From positions 15,802,189-15,866,188 of the forward strand of contig CM022675.1 in the NCBI GenBank assembly GCA_012295275.1: DNA of 64,000 nt, read 5' to 3'. Below, in pieces: positions 1-20,118 of the stretch. The stretch's first letter is position 1, and each line of letters starts with the position of its first letter. The stretch is from Chrysomallon squamiferum. Taxonomy: Eukaryota > Mollusca > Gastropoda > Neomphalida > Peltospiridae. Position numbers and translations under genes: made by a program. The notes below the pieces were generated by a model. The model did no database searches. It saw only the letters and a list, made by a program, of their open reading frames with translations, and was not told where the DNA came from.

Positions 1-126
1 TATGATCACAGAAACAATGATTTACAAACATACATATCAACACGAATATATATTTAATTTGAAAATGTATGACTCAGAATTAAGAAGTCACTACCACTGA
101 AAACTCAGTTCTCAGACACTAAAGGT

Positions 127-253
127 TCACTTGTGTATCGTATCGAGTTCGGGCTCGGACACATCCAGCCAGCGGACCTCGTCTTCTGGATTGTTCACTT
201 TATGTCTGAGAGTGTCTGTTATTAGTGTGAGCCTCGCCCACTCAGCGCAGTCA
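127..253 (-). CDS. Last coding exon of an unrecognised minus-strand gene
   Basis: Read on the minus strand, a polypyrimidine/AG acceptor (CCAG at 257-254) is followed by 42 uninterrupted codons and a TGA at 129-127. The peptide begins DCAEWARLTLITDTLRHKV and ends SEPELDTIHK; it is charged, has two Trp, and looks like a structured C-terminus. Base composition is markedly more GC-rich than the flanks, which supports coding. Upstream exons should lie to the right, between here and the hnRNP gene, but I could not identify them. I do not recognise the family. Seen: frame, acceptor, composition. Inferred: that it is a terminal exon rather than a chance ORF. Confidence 0.5.
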
Positions 254-410
254 CTGGAGTCAACAGACATGCATCATAAGGCCTGGCAAAGATTTCACCA
301 ACTTTTCAGCTATGCAATCTTTTATACTTATGTTCTGATTCCTGGTTCGACATTTTTGTAGAATCAACAAAAACAATACTGCAACAGAGAAAACAAAACA
401 TTATATAGAA

Positions 411-860
411 TATATTAATTACGTATAGTTTACATCAATTACTTATAGTTTGAATCAGTTACATATACTATACATCAGATACGTAAAGTCTACATCAGTT
501 AGGAACAGCATATATGAGTTCCTTATAGCATACATGAGTTATATGTGGCATACATCCCTTATATATACTATACACCAGTTACGTATACTATACATGAATT
601 ACACATAGTATACGTGAGTTACATATACTATACATGAGTTACGTATAGAGCGCTTCAGTTACGTATACTAGACATCAGATACTTATAATAAACATCAGTA
701 ACATACACTATACATAGCTAACATATACTATATGTGACTTACATACAGCGATGTGTACATCAGTCAGATGAGCTACATATCGTATATATGAATTGCACAG
801 AGCAGACATGATTAGTAGATAGTATACATGAGATAAGTTACATATATTTTACATTAGACA
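411..860. repeat. Minisatellite, 20-bp period
   Basis: About 22 degenerate tandem copies of a 20-bp unit close to TACATCAGTTACGTATACTA. Copies drift strongly (CAGAT, GAGTT, GAATT variants), so this is an old array. No coding potential. Confidence 0.85.
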
Positions 861-1546
861 TTGAACAGGTATGCCGCTACCAAGGTAACGTTGATCAGAA
901 CAGAGTTCAAGAGTAGTCTTTGTTTAAATAAATGAATAAATTAATACAAAAATAAACAAACAAATAAATAATAACTAACTTTAAGGCATGTGTTTTCAAT
1001 TCTGTTTTTTTATGGGTAGGTGCGGAAAAGAAATAATCTTTGCTTTTTTTTATCATATCCTTATATCAAGATATATCGCCAAATTAAATTAATGTACAAT
1101 AATAATAATAAATAAATAATAATAAAAAAATAAAATAGAAACGATACATAATGTATTAATACAAACAGATATTTCTATATGGTATCAATACTTGCATATT
1201 GTAGTACATGGACCAACAGGAACGATAACTCGTAATGGCACAAATTGCGTCGCCGGGAAAAATGGCTCCAGATTACTCTTTTTTAATGGATACAAACTAC
1301 ACCTGAACGTTCTTTTCAGTTTATAATGCACGCATTTGCACAAAAATAATCCATTTTGAAAAGTTTGATTAAGCTGAAAAAGTAGTTAGGTAACGTGCAA
1401 TACATCATGGTTTATGAACAACCACCCTTACCTTTATTATTGTAAATCATAAACAAATTCAGGAAACTGACGTAAAATTGTTGAAATTTGGAACTGCAAT
1501 GTGATGGTTTCTGAGCATACACTGAAATTTCAGATCGAAATTCAAA
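861..1546. other. AT-rich intergenic stretch
   Basis: A-rich low-complexity blocks (AAT and AAAT runs at 915-970 and 1095-1130). A short CpG-containing patch near 1,230-1,270 could be promoter-like. No exon recognised. Confidence 0.5.
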
Positions 1547-1630
1547 ATGGCGGCGTCTACCTTCGGTCAACGCTTACAAATGTTTAAACATATATTCCTT
1601 CATGATGTAATCAATTCTGCACGGATTATT

Positions 1631-1684
<54 letters not shown>
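1547..1684 (+). other. Possible first exon starting ATGGCGGCG
   Basis: ATG at 1547 in a strong context (CAAAATGGCGGCG) opens a peptide beginning MAASTFGQRLQMFKHIFLHD, basic and amphipathic like a mitochondrial N-terminus. It then runs into a TA microsatellite that would encode Ile/Tyr repeats and stops at about 1684, so a real gene would have to splice before the repeat. No strong donor is visible. Kept only as a weak candidate. Confidence 0.18.
1632..1682. repeat. (TA)n microsatellite
   Basis: About 25 uninterrupted TA dinucleotides, followed by AT-rich sequence and by (AAT)n at 1857-1884. Confidence 0.95.
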
Positions 1685-1686
<2 letters not shown>

Positions 1687-1689
1687 AAT

Positions 1690-1856
1690 ATGTCTTATAA
1701 TCAATACCTCGTATATATAGATGTCCATTACTGAGAAGCAATTGTTGCAAAGGTCGAAACATTTTGGTGGGTTTTCTTTTTAACTTTGACGTCATACCAT
1801 CTCGTTCCCATTTCGTACTATATATATATATTTATTATTATTATTTTTTTCTTCAA

Positions 1857-1888
<32 letters not shown>

Positions 1889-2713
1889 GTAATAGTAGTA
1901 GTAGTAGCAGAAGTAGTACACTAAACCAATGATGCAACAATGCAATACTGTAATATAAATTCTATTATTCTTTTGTATTTTAGTTATTAAAAGTATAAAA
2001 TAAATTTTTTATTGTGTAATGATGCAGAATAATTTTTTCCATCACTTTTTTTTATGGGTGTGAAATTGTTTTGCGTTTTGGATTTTCTTTTTGCCTCACC
2101 AACTTGTAATTTCTATACCTGTATCAATTTGTTTAAAACACTCTTTTTTTATGTTCTAACAACTTATATGTGTGTGTCCATTTATGCAAAATAAACATTA
2201 TTTTTCCTTCTGAAAATATTGGGTATGTCACTCTACCTGTTAGCTGGGGTCTATAAATGTTAATCTGCTATTGGGTCTTGCTTTTTAAAGCTGCCAAAAG
2301 GACTGCTACATTTTGACAACATCTGAGCATTAATTTGTGTTTGGAAATAAACATTCTGATGATGGTTAAGTGTAGTTAATTAGTGTCAGTGAGAAAAATT
2401 ATGCTCATTACATTTGAAATTTGATTCAAAACATACTACAACACAATAACAACATAGTAGGGAAACATCTTTTTATTCAGTCTCTTCTTTGGTTGGACAT
2501 TTGCTTTATAATGTTCACTCATATTCAAACAGGTTCTTTAAAACATCTGTTCGAAAGTCAATTCTTTAATTTTATCCAAGGGTAATTCACCGTCTGCTCC
2601 ATTTACATTCACCCTAATCAGCATGTAACTTTTCTAAGCACTATTACAGTATAAATCATTGTCTGTTCAGTTTTTGTCCCTGTGTTCTTAACATACTCTC
2701 ACTGCAAACCAGT
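1690..2713. other. AT-rich intergenic stretch
   Basis: Contains (ATT)n/(AAT)n and (AGT)n runs at 1,825-1,915 and otherwise unremarkable AT-rich DNA. No exon or RNA gene recognised. Confidence 0.5.
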
Positions 2714-2738
2714 TTGAAGCCTACTGTAGTCACTTTTA

Positions 2739-2882
2739 TATATGTATATATGCAAGTATTTTTTATGTGTGCGTATCTATTTATGTATGCATGTATTTAT
2801 TTATGCTTGTGCATATTTATGTATGCATGTATTTATGCGTGTGTTGTGTATCTCTTTATGTATGTATGTATGTATGTATGGC
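2739..2882. repeat. Degenerate TATG/TATT tetranucleotide repeat
   Basis: Interrupted TATG, CATG, TTTA and TGTG tetramers ending in a clean (TATG)n at 2858-2880. Open frames across it are artefacts of repeat periodicity. Confidence 0.8.
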
Positions 2883-4310
2883 TGGCCACCATTTTTATTT
2901 TTCCATGTATTTTGGTAGCACAGCTAGTCTTCTTGGACTCTTGGTATGTACTGTCACAGAATCACCCATGTTGACAACATCTGTGTACAATGTCAACATC
3001 TGTGAATGTTCATCACGGGTTTGTCCTGTAAGTAAAAGACACACAAAATAAATAAATTTAAAAATAAAAGCATGTCTGATGCCATTTAGACTTTCACTCA
3101 AACAAAAAACAAAATGTGAGTAAAGGCAACTCTTTCAAAATGTGTAACATTCAAAAGTTTTGAAGATTAACAACTGAATGGACTGAAGAATGTTAAAATA
3201 GCCGTGACTACGCATCAGATAATTCATATCAGATAGCCATTACTGCATAGTAATGATCTGCTCACAGCCCCAATTTCTGATGTTTTCACTGCTGCAAAAC
3301 CATTCAGATACCATTCGATCTAGCAAAGAATACTTAAATTATATAAATAAGCATGTAGGTGGCCAAGCTACAACAGTTTAATTGAAATACTTTAACATTT
3401 AATGTGCAGCTTACAAAAACCTTTGGAAGTTTTTTTTTTTTTTTTCGTTTTCGTTTTCAACATCAAATTGGTTCTTTGTGACCAATTCTGACACTGATTT
3501 TATGATGCTCTTCTGCTAAGTGAGTTTGGCTACTCCTGACATACTAATTTCAGTACACTCCTTGCAAGAAAATTCATAAACTTCTGTTGGGAATCACTAA
3601 CCTAGACTGGTTTTGTATAAACTGGCTGTGACAGTAGTACTTACCAGAAATGAAACAAGATTGGTACTTATTTCTTTCAACAAGGCTTCAGTTCTATTCC
3701 AGGTTCTTCAGATACACCTATATTCAAAATAAAAAATACAGAAATTTTATGTTTGAAATGTACTGATCTGTAATTACAACAAGTTTTCAGCCAGTTAGAA
3801 TTTTATTTTCATAGATTCAAACAATCTAATGTGTTATGTACAATTAAAGAGAGCCTTTCTTTTTTTATTTAAAATGTCAAAATATTTCTCTGGTGAAAGC
3901 CCTACAAAAACAAAGTCTAACGTGTTTTAGATGTTTCCAAATAGATTTGTTTTTTTGTTCTAGCCAACAAATTGGACCATACAGTTAATAATTTATTCAC
4001 TTTTTCTTTTGGTTTACTAGTTCAAATTCATTTTTAACAAAAAATAGAAGTCTACCATTTGCTCAAATCACCATAGTAAATTTTAAAATGAATTATGTAT
4101 TGTTGTTCATCTTAAACTGCACACCACAAACTGGCTGAAAACTTAAATACTGAAAAAGAAATTTAAATAAATAAATAAAAGTAAATATCTTGTGCTATTT
4201 TATTACATATGAAATTAAAGGTTGCTATTTTTTTTTTTTTTTTGTGGACATCTTAATAAAACCTAGATTAATAATATCTGCTTAAGTTACAAAAAAACCT
4301 ATGATCTGAA
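2883..4310. other. AT-rich intergenic stretch
   Basis: Poly-T tracts at 3429-3445 and 4229-4243. Nothing coding recognised. The minus strand has an isolated donor-like site at about 3,646 and an acceptor-like site at about 3,720, but the intervening frame is closed. Confidence 0.45.
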
Positions 4311-4317
4311 CAAATTA

Positions 4318-5335
4318 TCCTAACATATTGTGTTTGTATGAATTTCCTAATATATCCTATGATCTGTATAAACTGTCATAACATATCCTACTATCTACAT
4401 AAATTAACATATTCAGTGATCTGTATAAACTGTCCTAACATATCCAACAAGTATACAAACTATCTTAACATTTCCTATGCAAGTAAAAACTGTCCTAATA
4501 TATCCTACATGTACAAATTGCCCTAACATTTCCTACAAACATAAAAATTGTTCGAACATATCCTACTTACGTACAAATGGTCCTAACATTTCCTACACAA
4601 GTTCAATTTGTCCCAATATATCCTACATGTGTATAAATTGTCCTAACATTTCCTGCATACATACAAATGGTCCTAACAAATTTCCCTAACATATCCTACT
4701 TATGTACAAATTTCCTAACATATACATACAAATGGTCCTAACATATCCTACTTATGTACAAATGGTCCTAACATTTCCTACACAAGTACAAATTTCCCTA
4801 ACATATCCTACTTATGTACAAACTGTCCTAACATATCCTACTTATGTACAAACTGTCCTAACATATCCTACTTATATACAAGTGGTCCTAACATTTCCTA
4901 CACAAGTACAAATGGTCCTAACATATCCTACTTATATGTACAAACTGTCCTAACATAGCCTACTTATGTACAAATCGTCCTAACATATCCTACACAAGTT
5001 CAATTTGTCCTAACATTTCCTACTTATGTACAAACTGTCCTAACATATCCTACACAAGTACAAACTGTCCTAACATATCCTACTTATGTACAAACTGTCC
5101 TAACATATCCTACTTATATACAAATGGTCCTAACATTTCCTACACAAGTACAAATGGTCCTAACATATCCTACTTATATGTACAAACTGTCCTAACATTT
5201 CCTACACAAGTTCAATTTGTCCTAACATTTCCTACATAAGTACAAATTGTCCTAACATATCCTATGTGTACAAATTGTCCTGACATTTCCTACTTATGTA
5301 CAAAGTGTCTTACTGTCCTATCTGTATGAACTGTC
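4318..5335. repeat. Minisatellite, 30-bp period
   Basis: About 33 copies of a 30-bp unit, TCCTAACATATCCTACTTAT followed by GTACAAACTG. Two linked variants alternate: ACATATCC with CTTATGTACA, and ACATTTCC with CACAAGTACA. Because 30 is a multiple of three, the array stays open in several frames as a decapeptide repeat (VLTYPTYVQT), but there is no start context, splice site or codon pattern suggesting a gene. Edges decay into irregular copies at 4,320-4,500 and 5,270-5,400. Confidence 0.92.
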
Positions 5336-5399
5336 ATAACGTCCTCATCTGTACAAACTAACATATCCTACTATCTGTATATTCAAATTTTTCTAACAT

Positions 5400-6999
5400 C
5401 CACTTCAGATAGAATTATACACAGCAAAACTGATGCTTAGTCACAAATGTTTCTATTTAGTTTTAAAATATCAAATTATATTATACTTTAAAACAGATTC
5501 TTTTAGCGACAATACCTAAACAGCAGTAGTATTATATAACGTAGGAATTTCCTAATAAAAGAAAGCACCTGCAAGAAACCCTATCTTACCTGCATTTAAA
5601 GTCTTCTGTGATAAATTTCTAACACTATCATCAGTAGTTAAATATAGCTGCTACCTGGACGATTTTGCCTCTAACTTCTGCTACCTGTACATGTCATGAG
5701 AACAAGAGAAACAACTCACACGGTATACAGACAGTTCATGCAACCCGAACCTGAAGGTTGATGTCCAGATATACCAATGTTGTATTTTTAAGTTACTTTT
5801 GTGAGTGGATGGTGTAGTTGACAATTTCAAACATTCTTTACTATATATTATTAATTTAATTTTTTTTTTTTTTTTTTTTTGAAAGCTATAGTTAGCAGTA
5901 AAGCAAATGTAAGGAAGAAAGAGTGGAATTGTAAATATATACAGATCTTTAACATCTAAGAGAAACATTTTTTTTTTACAAGTAAGAATTCAGTTTTATT
6001 CGAGATTTTTTAAAAATTTGACGTATTTTCTAAAACTAAGATTTTTGACTGATTATTCTGGATTGCTGTATGTTTGTTTTTAATAAAATTTCAAAGCCTC
6101 AAGAATAAAGGAAACATTTTTAGTGCTAATCAATTTACATAACATCTGAATGTTTAGAATCAACGAACTCAGGGAAATGCTAGTTCAGGTACTTAACATG
6201 AAATTATCTGGCCATGTGTAATAAAAATTAGTTACGAGTAAACTGTATCAAAGGCTACATAATCATACTCTATATTATGCAAAGCAGGTAAACCAAATCA
6301 TTTTTTGTAACTTTTCTGTTTTCATTAAAAATTTATGCAGGATAATGGCATATATGTATTTACTACAAATTTGTTATTTTCAAATAAAAAGAAAAAATGT
6401 AAGAGGTAAGATTTCTGGGGTTTTTTTTATCATTCATTAAATTTACCATTTAATGATGAAGAATTCATCAAATTAAAAGTATGAATGGAAAGATTAAAAA
6501 AAAAAGATCTAATACTACATCATGCAAACATTTAAGTAGTAAGTGACACTGATAAATATTTATTTCTGATGACAGACTGAACAATGAGATGCACACAGTA
6601 AACAAGGCAGGACATTTTACAAAAATTAAGATACGAAAATCTAGGAAGTGTCCTTTTTTTTCTCAATATAAAATACTTTCAGAATTGTTTTCTTGTTTAA
6701 CATCCTTGTAATATCCCAGGTTAGGTCCATGATACAGCATTAATGATATATTTTGATCCACAAGAATGATAATCTTTCCATCAAGAGTAAAAATAAACAG
6801 TTGGTTTTTTCCTTTCATTTCAGTTTTAAGAATATTAATTCTGTAGATTGTGTGAATATTAGAAAAATTTGTCACAAATACTTCAGCCATTTTCATACGA
6901 AACAGAAAAGTTTGAACAGTAATTTCAACATGATAGGATTAATTTTCATAAAACTAGCTGACCATCATCTGTGATTTAGGTAATCTGACGTTGTTGACT
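5400..6999. other. AT-rich stretch downstream of the hnRNP gene
   Basis: No coding exon recognised. It may be distal 3'UTR or downstream flank of the minus-strand hnRNP gene. On the minus strand there are isolated donor-like sites (for example at about 5,587), but I cannot support a specific exon. Confidence 0.4.
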
Positions 7000-7169
7000 T
7001 ATAAGTAAAACTTCAGTTGTAATCTCATTTCTGGTTTGGTTAATGCAGCTTTGCAGAATTTCTTTTGTGAATCTGAGGACAGTTCTTCTGACTGAGGTTT
7101 CACATATAAACAATTATCTTCCAAGCATAGTCTTCATAGTCTCATAATTTTGGTATAAATTTTTATTCT

Positions 7170-7665
7170 GACTTTCCTGCCTTTCAAAGATTTTTTTTTG
7201 TTTTCCTGAATAACTTGCCTGCCTCAAATAATGAAGATGAATGCCTGTCATTGCCTTTTGGTTTTAGCAGTATTTTTCATAAAAATCTGATTCCGGAACT
7301 ATCTGTTTTTTTCTTTATTTTGGATAGATAGCAACTTCATACAGGATATATTTTAGAGCTCTACCTGTTTTTGAAGTAACTTTTATTTTTTAAAAAGTAG
7401 TGATTTCTGTCATGAGTTTTAATCCTGAATTACCTGCCTGCCTCGAGTTATTTGTGCTGAAGAATTTTTTTTAATTTCCGAATTACCTGCCTGTCAAGAT
7501 GGATTTGATTGAACCTGCTGTAATTTTTCATTTAGTTATGAGTTAACTGTCTGCTTTTAAGTTCCTGTTGTAAATCTAATTGGATGAAAGAATTGGTTCT
7601 TGATGAATTTAGCCCTGTCCATAAATGTGACTTCTGATATCATCTGCCTGCCTAAATATAGTTAA
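7170..7665 (-). repeat. Degenerate motif array in the hnRNP 3' region
   Basis: On the plus strand the motif GAATTACCTGCCTGCCTC or close variants recurs at about 7173, 7211, 7358, 7429, 7479, 7543 and 7640, spaced 40-100 bp. In transcript sense this is GGCAGGCAGGTAATTC, a repeated 5'-splice-site-like word (CAG/GTAATT). It lies just downstream of the hnRNP stop codon. In the same region, the sequence right after the stop has a donor-like CTCAG/GTATTA. Function is inferred only; see findings. Confidence 0.6.
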
Positions 7666-7904
7666 AATAGAACTGAACATTAACTGTAACATGAACAATA
7701 TGATTTGTTGTAAGATTTTGAAATAAGGTAAATATTAAACCCAAATGAAAATCACTAGATCCACTCTGTAAAGAGTAAGAGGTAATGTATTACTTATTAT
7801 CAGCTCTGAAACAATGTATGATCTCATGTTGAATTACTTGAAGAAGAATGGATTAACTAAGTAAACAGATTATTGTAATACCTGAGATTATCTTTTTCCA
7901 CTGT

Positions 7905-16362
<8,458 letters not shown>

Positions 16363-16445
16363 TATCAAGCTCTAACTCTTCGAAATCCTAAATAGAAAGA
16401 ATGGCTTCTTCCTTCTAGGTTGAATGTAGGTGACGCTGGAGTCAA

Positions 16446-16455
16446 GTCACGTGAT
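16446..16455. promoter_or_regulatory. Palindromic E-box upstream of the hnRNP start
   Basis: GTCACGTGAT, a CACGTG E-box matching 9 of 10 positions of the CLEAR consensus (GTCACGTGAC), about 85 bp upstream of the hnRNP ATG. The flank also contains GACGC/CGTCA words. Site recognition only; binding is inferred. Confidence 0.3.
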
Positions 16456-16459
16456 TAAA

Positions 16460-16968
16460 TTAATTTCCATAAATCTACGACGAGCAGCACTAAAATTTGT
16501 TTTTCCACAATAAAAAATATTTTTGTCAAGGTCGAAGAACGAAAAAATAATTTTTAAAATTACTTTATATTCTATAAGTAATCAAATTATTTTTAATATA
16601 TTGTCAAACGTTTTCTCCCGGATGTAGAAATAAAATATAGCGACGAACACCATACTCCGAGAAAGACCGAATTCAAACGAAAGATTTGTATACAATATTA
16701 TGAATATATAAATACCTAAAATGTATCATGATCCACTTTTTGAAAGTTCTCAGCTTGTCCTTCATACTCGATCTAGATTTGTTTCAGTATTGCATATATC
16801 TAGATGTGACTTCAGCGATTTCAATTTCTACAATAATCTGTAACTTGTGTCAGTTTCTGAAATTCAATTATAATTACAGAAGTTAGAGCAGAGTACTTTT
16901 GCCAGTTTAAAAATGTTCTGCCAGTTATAATTAGATTTTAACTATTCAGGGTTCCAACTTAATTTTTA

Positions 16969-17028
<60 letters not shown>

Positions 17029-17816
17029 TTCATTTTGTGTCTATGTGTAAAATAACATTGTTATTTATTTGATTTATATCGCAAAATTCAAATGAATTAT
17101 TTACCCAAAACATTAATTAACATTAAAACTATTTTCACTGCAAACATTTTCATAGCTTCTTTCCTGGTATCTTAAAGTTATAAGAAAACATTTTAAAATA
17201 ACATTTGTGATCGAAACCAGGTGGTATATCTATTGCGATTTTATGAATTCTTTATTTTATTTTATTTTATTTTATTTTATTTAGTTATTAAATTACAATT
17301 TTTGCCAGGTAACTTATTCCATTTATTATGGGTTTTTTTTGTGGTATTACTTCCCAGGCCTGCATTCTGACAAATGAACTACCATTTCCCATGACGCTTC
17401 ATTTTCAAGGTTGTATTCTGATCATTAATCTACAGTCCACCCTTGAAAACAGAGATGCATCACAGAATTAAAGTAATTTCTGTTGCTACTACTTCAGTTA
17501 CTAATTATCAAAACAGTATATTCTCAGTGATTAAATAATAATTCTTATTGTTAAACACTTAAGTAAATTTAAAACGGCAAGATAAATGACATGTTATCTC
17601 AAGAATGTACTCTTAAATAGTTTACACTCATGTACTTGAGATAAAATAAATACTACTACTGCTGCTACTATTACTACAACTACTACTGATACTATTACTA
17701 CTACTACTACTTCTGCTACTATTAATACTGCTGCTGCTACTAGTGCTGCTACTTCGTTTATAGAATTATAATTTAGGATGAAGTCACTTTTATTTTAGAT
17801 TGTTTTTGTTCTGTAA
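16460..17816. other. hnRNP upstream flank / intergenic
   Basis: Mixed AT-rich DNA with (ATT)n at 16,974-17,001, (TTTA)n at 17,001-17,030, (TTTTA)n at 17,252-17,282 and a CTA/CTG trinucleotide block at 17,650-17,750. No gene recognised. Confidence 0.5.
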
Positions 17817-17962
17817 TTATAATGAAAATCTACTTTGGTAATAATTATATGAAAAAAATGACAAATATATGAAATACAGATAATTTTGTCAAAAAGCAGT
17901 ACCGCTGAAGTAAATTGTCATTGAAGATCGCTGTAATTCATTCATGCCACGAATTCTAAAAA

Positions 17963-17995
<33 letters not shown>

Positions 17996-18124
17996 TTTCT
18001 ATGTCGGTATTATGATTAAATTTAAAACGATATGTAAGATATATACTGTTTTTGTTCACTATGATTTTAGTGTGAGAGATGAAAATGTGTTAGAGAGATG
18101 AAATAATATTTATACTACAATACA

Positions 18125-18192
<68 letters not shown>

Positions 18193-19205
18193 ACTGAAGT
18201 TAAAATGTATATACTGTGGTAGCAACCAACAACACAACAACCGCTGAGAATCCTGCATCTTACTTGTTTGCTTTCACGTGGTTACCTCGCCGTGGAAGCA
18301 TCTCATGTTTTGTGCAGTATTTTGCCAAATTTCTATGGATCCTAAGAAAGTGAGTGCAAAGGACAGTGCTGAGAAGAAGAAGCGGATTAAATATAATAAA
18401 ATATTTTCTCTAATTTATATTTGGATATTCATTTTTATTTTTATTAACTCATTCTTGCCAAAAGTATACTGAATGAATTTTTACCATAAAATCGTTACTA
18501 CAGAGCAGATGATACATTTTCCCATTCAGAACTATTACAGATTCCTAACAGGCATAACAAAACAAGTTTTCCATTTCAGTTTATTTAATCAGGAAATTTT
18601 TAACTGCAGACTTTTACAAATGTTTATTTTGTTTAATGAACTCAATATCAACCAGTTAACTAGTGATTATACGACCATTTCTGCATCACCCACCTAATTT
18701 GATCGGCTGGAACGGATAAATGATATTTCAATTAATTTCGTTTGGGAAAATTAATTTGATATACGTGCAAATTGAGTTACGAGCTTTTTCACGTAACGAA
18801 TTAAACTTGTAAGTCACGGTACCACTGTATATTATGCAGATAGATATCAACGACCAGATCAGATTTATCCGGCAAGTTTTGGACCGGAGATAATATTTCT
18901 GGATAATAGTTAAATACGTAATTAAAATATAAAATATAAAATACACAATGAAAAGTAAAAAGGAATCTATAGTTAACAGATACATTTTTATTTTTACCTT
19001 TATCAAAAATACCTGTATATAATACTTGTATCACTTATTTATATTTCGAGTGGAAATTAAACAAATAAAAATTATAATACATTTAACATTTTAAAAATCA
19101 AGCAGAATGCCATGCATAATATAAAAGGTTGAAAAGTTAACAAATGTTTATTTAAGTTATACATATAGAAAATTACGTGATATTGCATTGTACTTTACAG
19201 GATAA

Positions 19206-19252
<47 letters not shown>

Positions 19253-19715
19253 AAAAGTGTGTTTTATTTTTATTAATCCATTTTTAAAAAAGAAAAAGAC
19301 AAACCTTTTTTCACTCAGTACGAGAAATGGAATTCAGCAGGTTTTCTGAATTTGGTTTATGTTCGGTATTTGTATGTGTATATTTGTAGGAATGTAAAAT
19401 GACTGAAATTCTCCACAAATTGTTCATATATATTAAAAAGGAAAAGTAACTGAAAACGCAAAGATAAGTGTAACGACTGAGAAAAAAAAGAAAAAGAAAT
19501 GAAAGTGCCAAATTAGAAATGATTTTCAGTCATTAAAATGATGCATTTATTTTCGAAGTAAATCTTTCAGTGAAAATCCAAAAAGTTTTTCTTAGCCCAG
19601 CAGAAAATCCATTGCCTCATTATAAAATAATTATTTCAAGCTTGCTTGAAGAAAAACAGTAATGTCTTCCTGACTAAATCTTATACAGACACACATACAT
19701 GCACATACACGCATA
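17817..19715 (+). repeat. Left arm of a large inverted duplication
   Basis: About 1.9 kb that is highly similar, in reverse complement, to about 28,610-30,445. The arm contains matching landmarks in order: GAATTC next to (TAA)n, a GA repeat, a Tigger-like transposase start, a Tigger terminal repeat, (AAT)n, and the GCTTGCTTGAAG segment near the inner end. The GA tract is about 61 bp here (18131-18191) but only about 20 bp of CT in the other arm, so microsatellites have diverged since duplication. Confidence 0.9.
18335..18827 (+). mobile_element. Tigger/pogo transposon fragment (left arm)
   Basis: At 18335 an ATG opens MDPKKVSAKDSAEKKKR, the characteristic start of Tigger/jerky-like pogo transposases, and then the frame degenerates into AT-rich DNA. 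At 18,680-18,827 is a terminal repeat ending GGTACCACTG followed by TA (18828-18829), the pogo-type end with its TA target. The DNA-binding and DDE domains are absent, and no matching 5' terminal repeat is visible, so this is a truncated derivative. Confidence 0.75.
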
Positions 19716-19719
19716 CATG

Positions 19720-20087
19720 AACATACACAAAAAGCGTTTTGTTAGTATTATTATTTATTTGGTTATTGTTTTGCTGGCGTTGTCGAAATCATTCTTGTTA
19801 GGTTATAAGATGTTAAGAAAAAATTATCTGCGTTTTCACTGCAGCTTTTTCCAGCAGCGAACATGACTTTTATCTTAAATATATCTGCTCATTTTCCCCA
19901 AAACATAACCTGTTGTTTTATATTAGACATTTTAAAAACAAAGTTATCATTAAAACGTAATTTTGATTTTTAATCGCTTTCATTTCTCCATTTAGTTTAA
20001 CATCTGATGTCATCCAGTTTTGAATGAAATGTTATTCGTTTAAAAATAATAAAATCTGTTAAAATGACATTGTATTGACCTAAAAAA

Positions 20088-20118
<31 letters not shown>

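Noticed and set aside
2714-3051. Cys/Tyr/Met-rich ORFs on the plus strand
   Set aside because: Produced by the TATG tetranucleotide repeat.
3646-3722. Minus-strand exon reading VSEEPGIELKPC then stop
   Set aside because: Twelve residues only, no partner exon, no recognisable family.
4338-4953. Open reading frames encoding VLTYPTYVQT-type decapeptide repeats
   Set aside because: They follow automatically from a 30-bp repeat unit in frame. No start context, splice signals or codon preference.
4318-5335. CRISPR-like regular spacing
   Set aside because: Units are contiguous with no unique spacers, and the genome is eukaryotic; it is a minisatellite.
18278-18472. 64-codon ORF including MDPKKVSAKDSAEKKKR as a gene
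   Set aside because: Only the transposase start is protein-like; the rest is AT-rich noise. The same ORF recurs in the inverted arm, so it is a transposon remnant.
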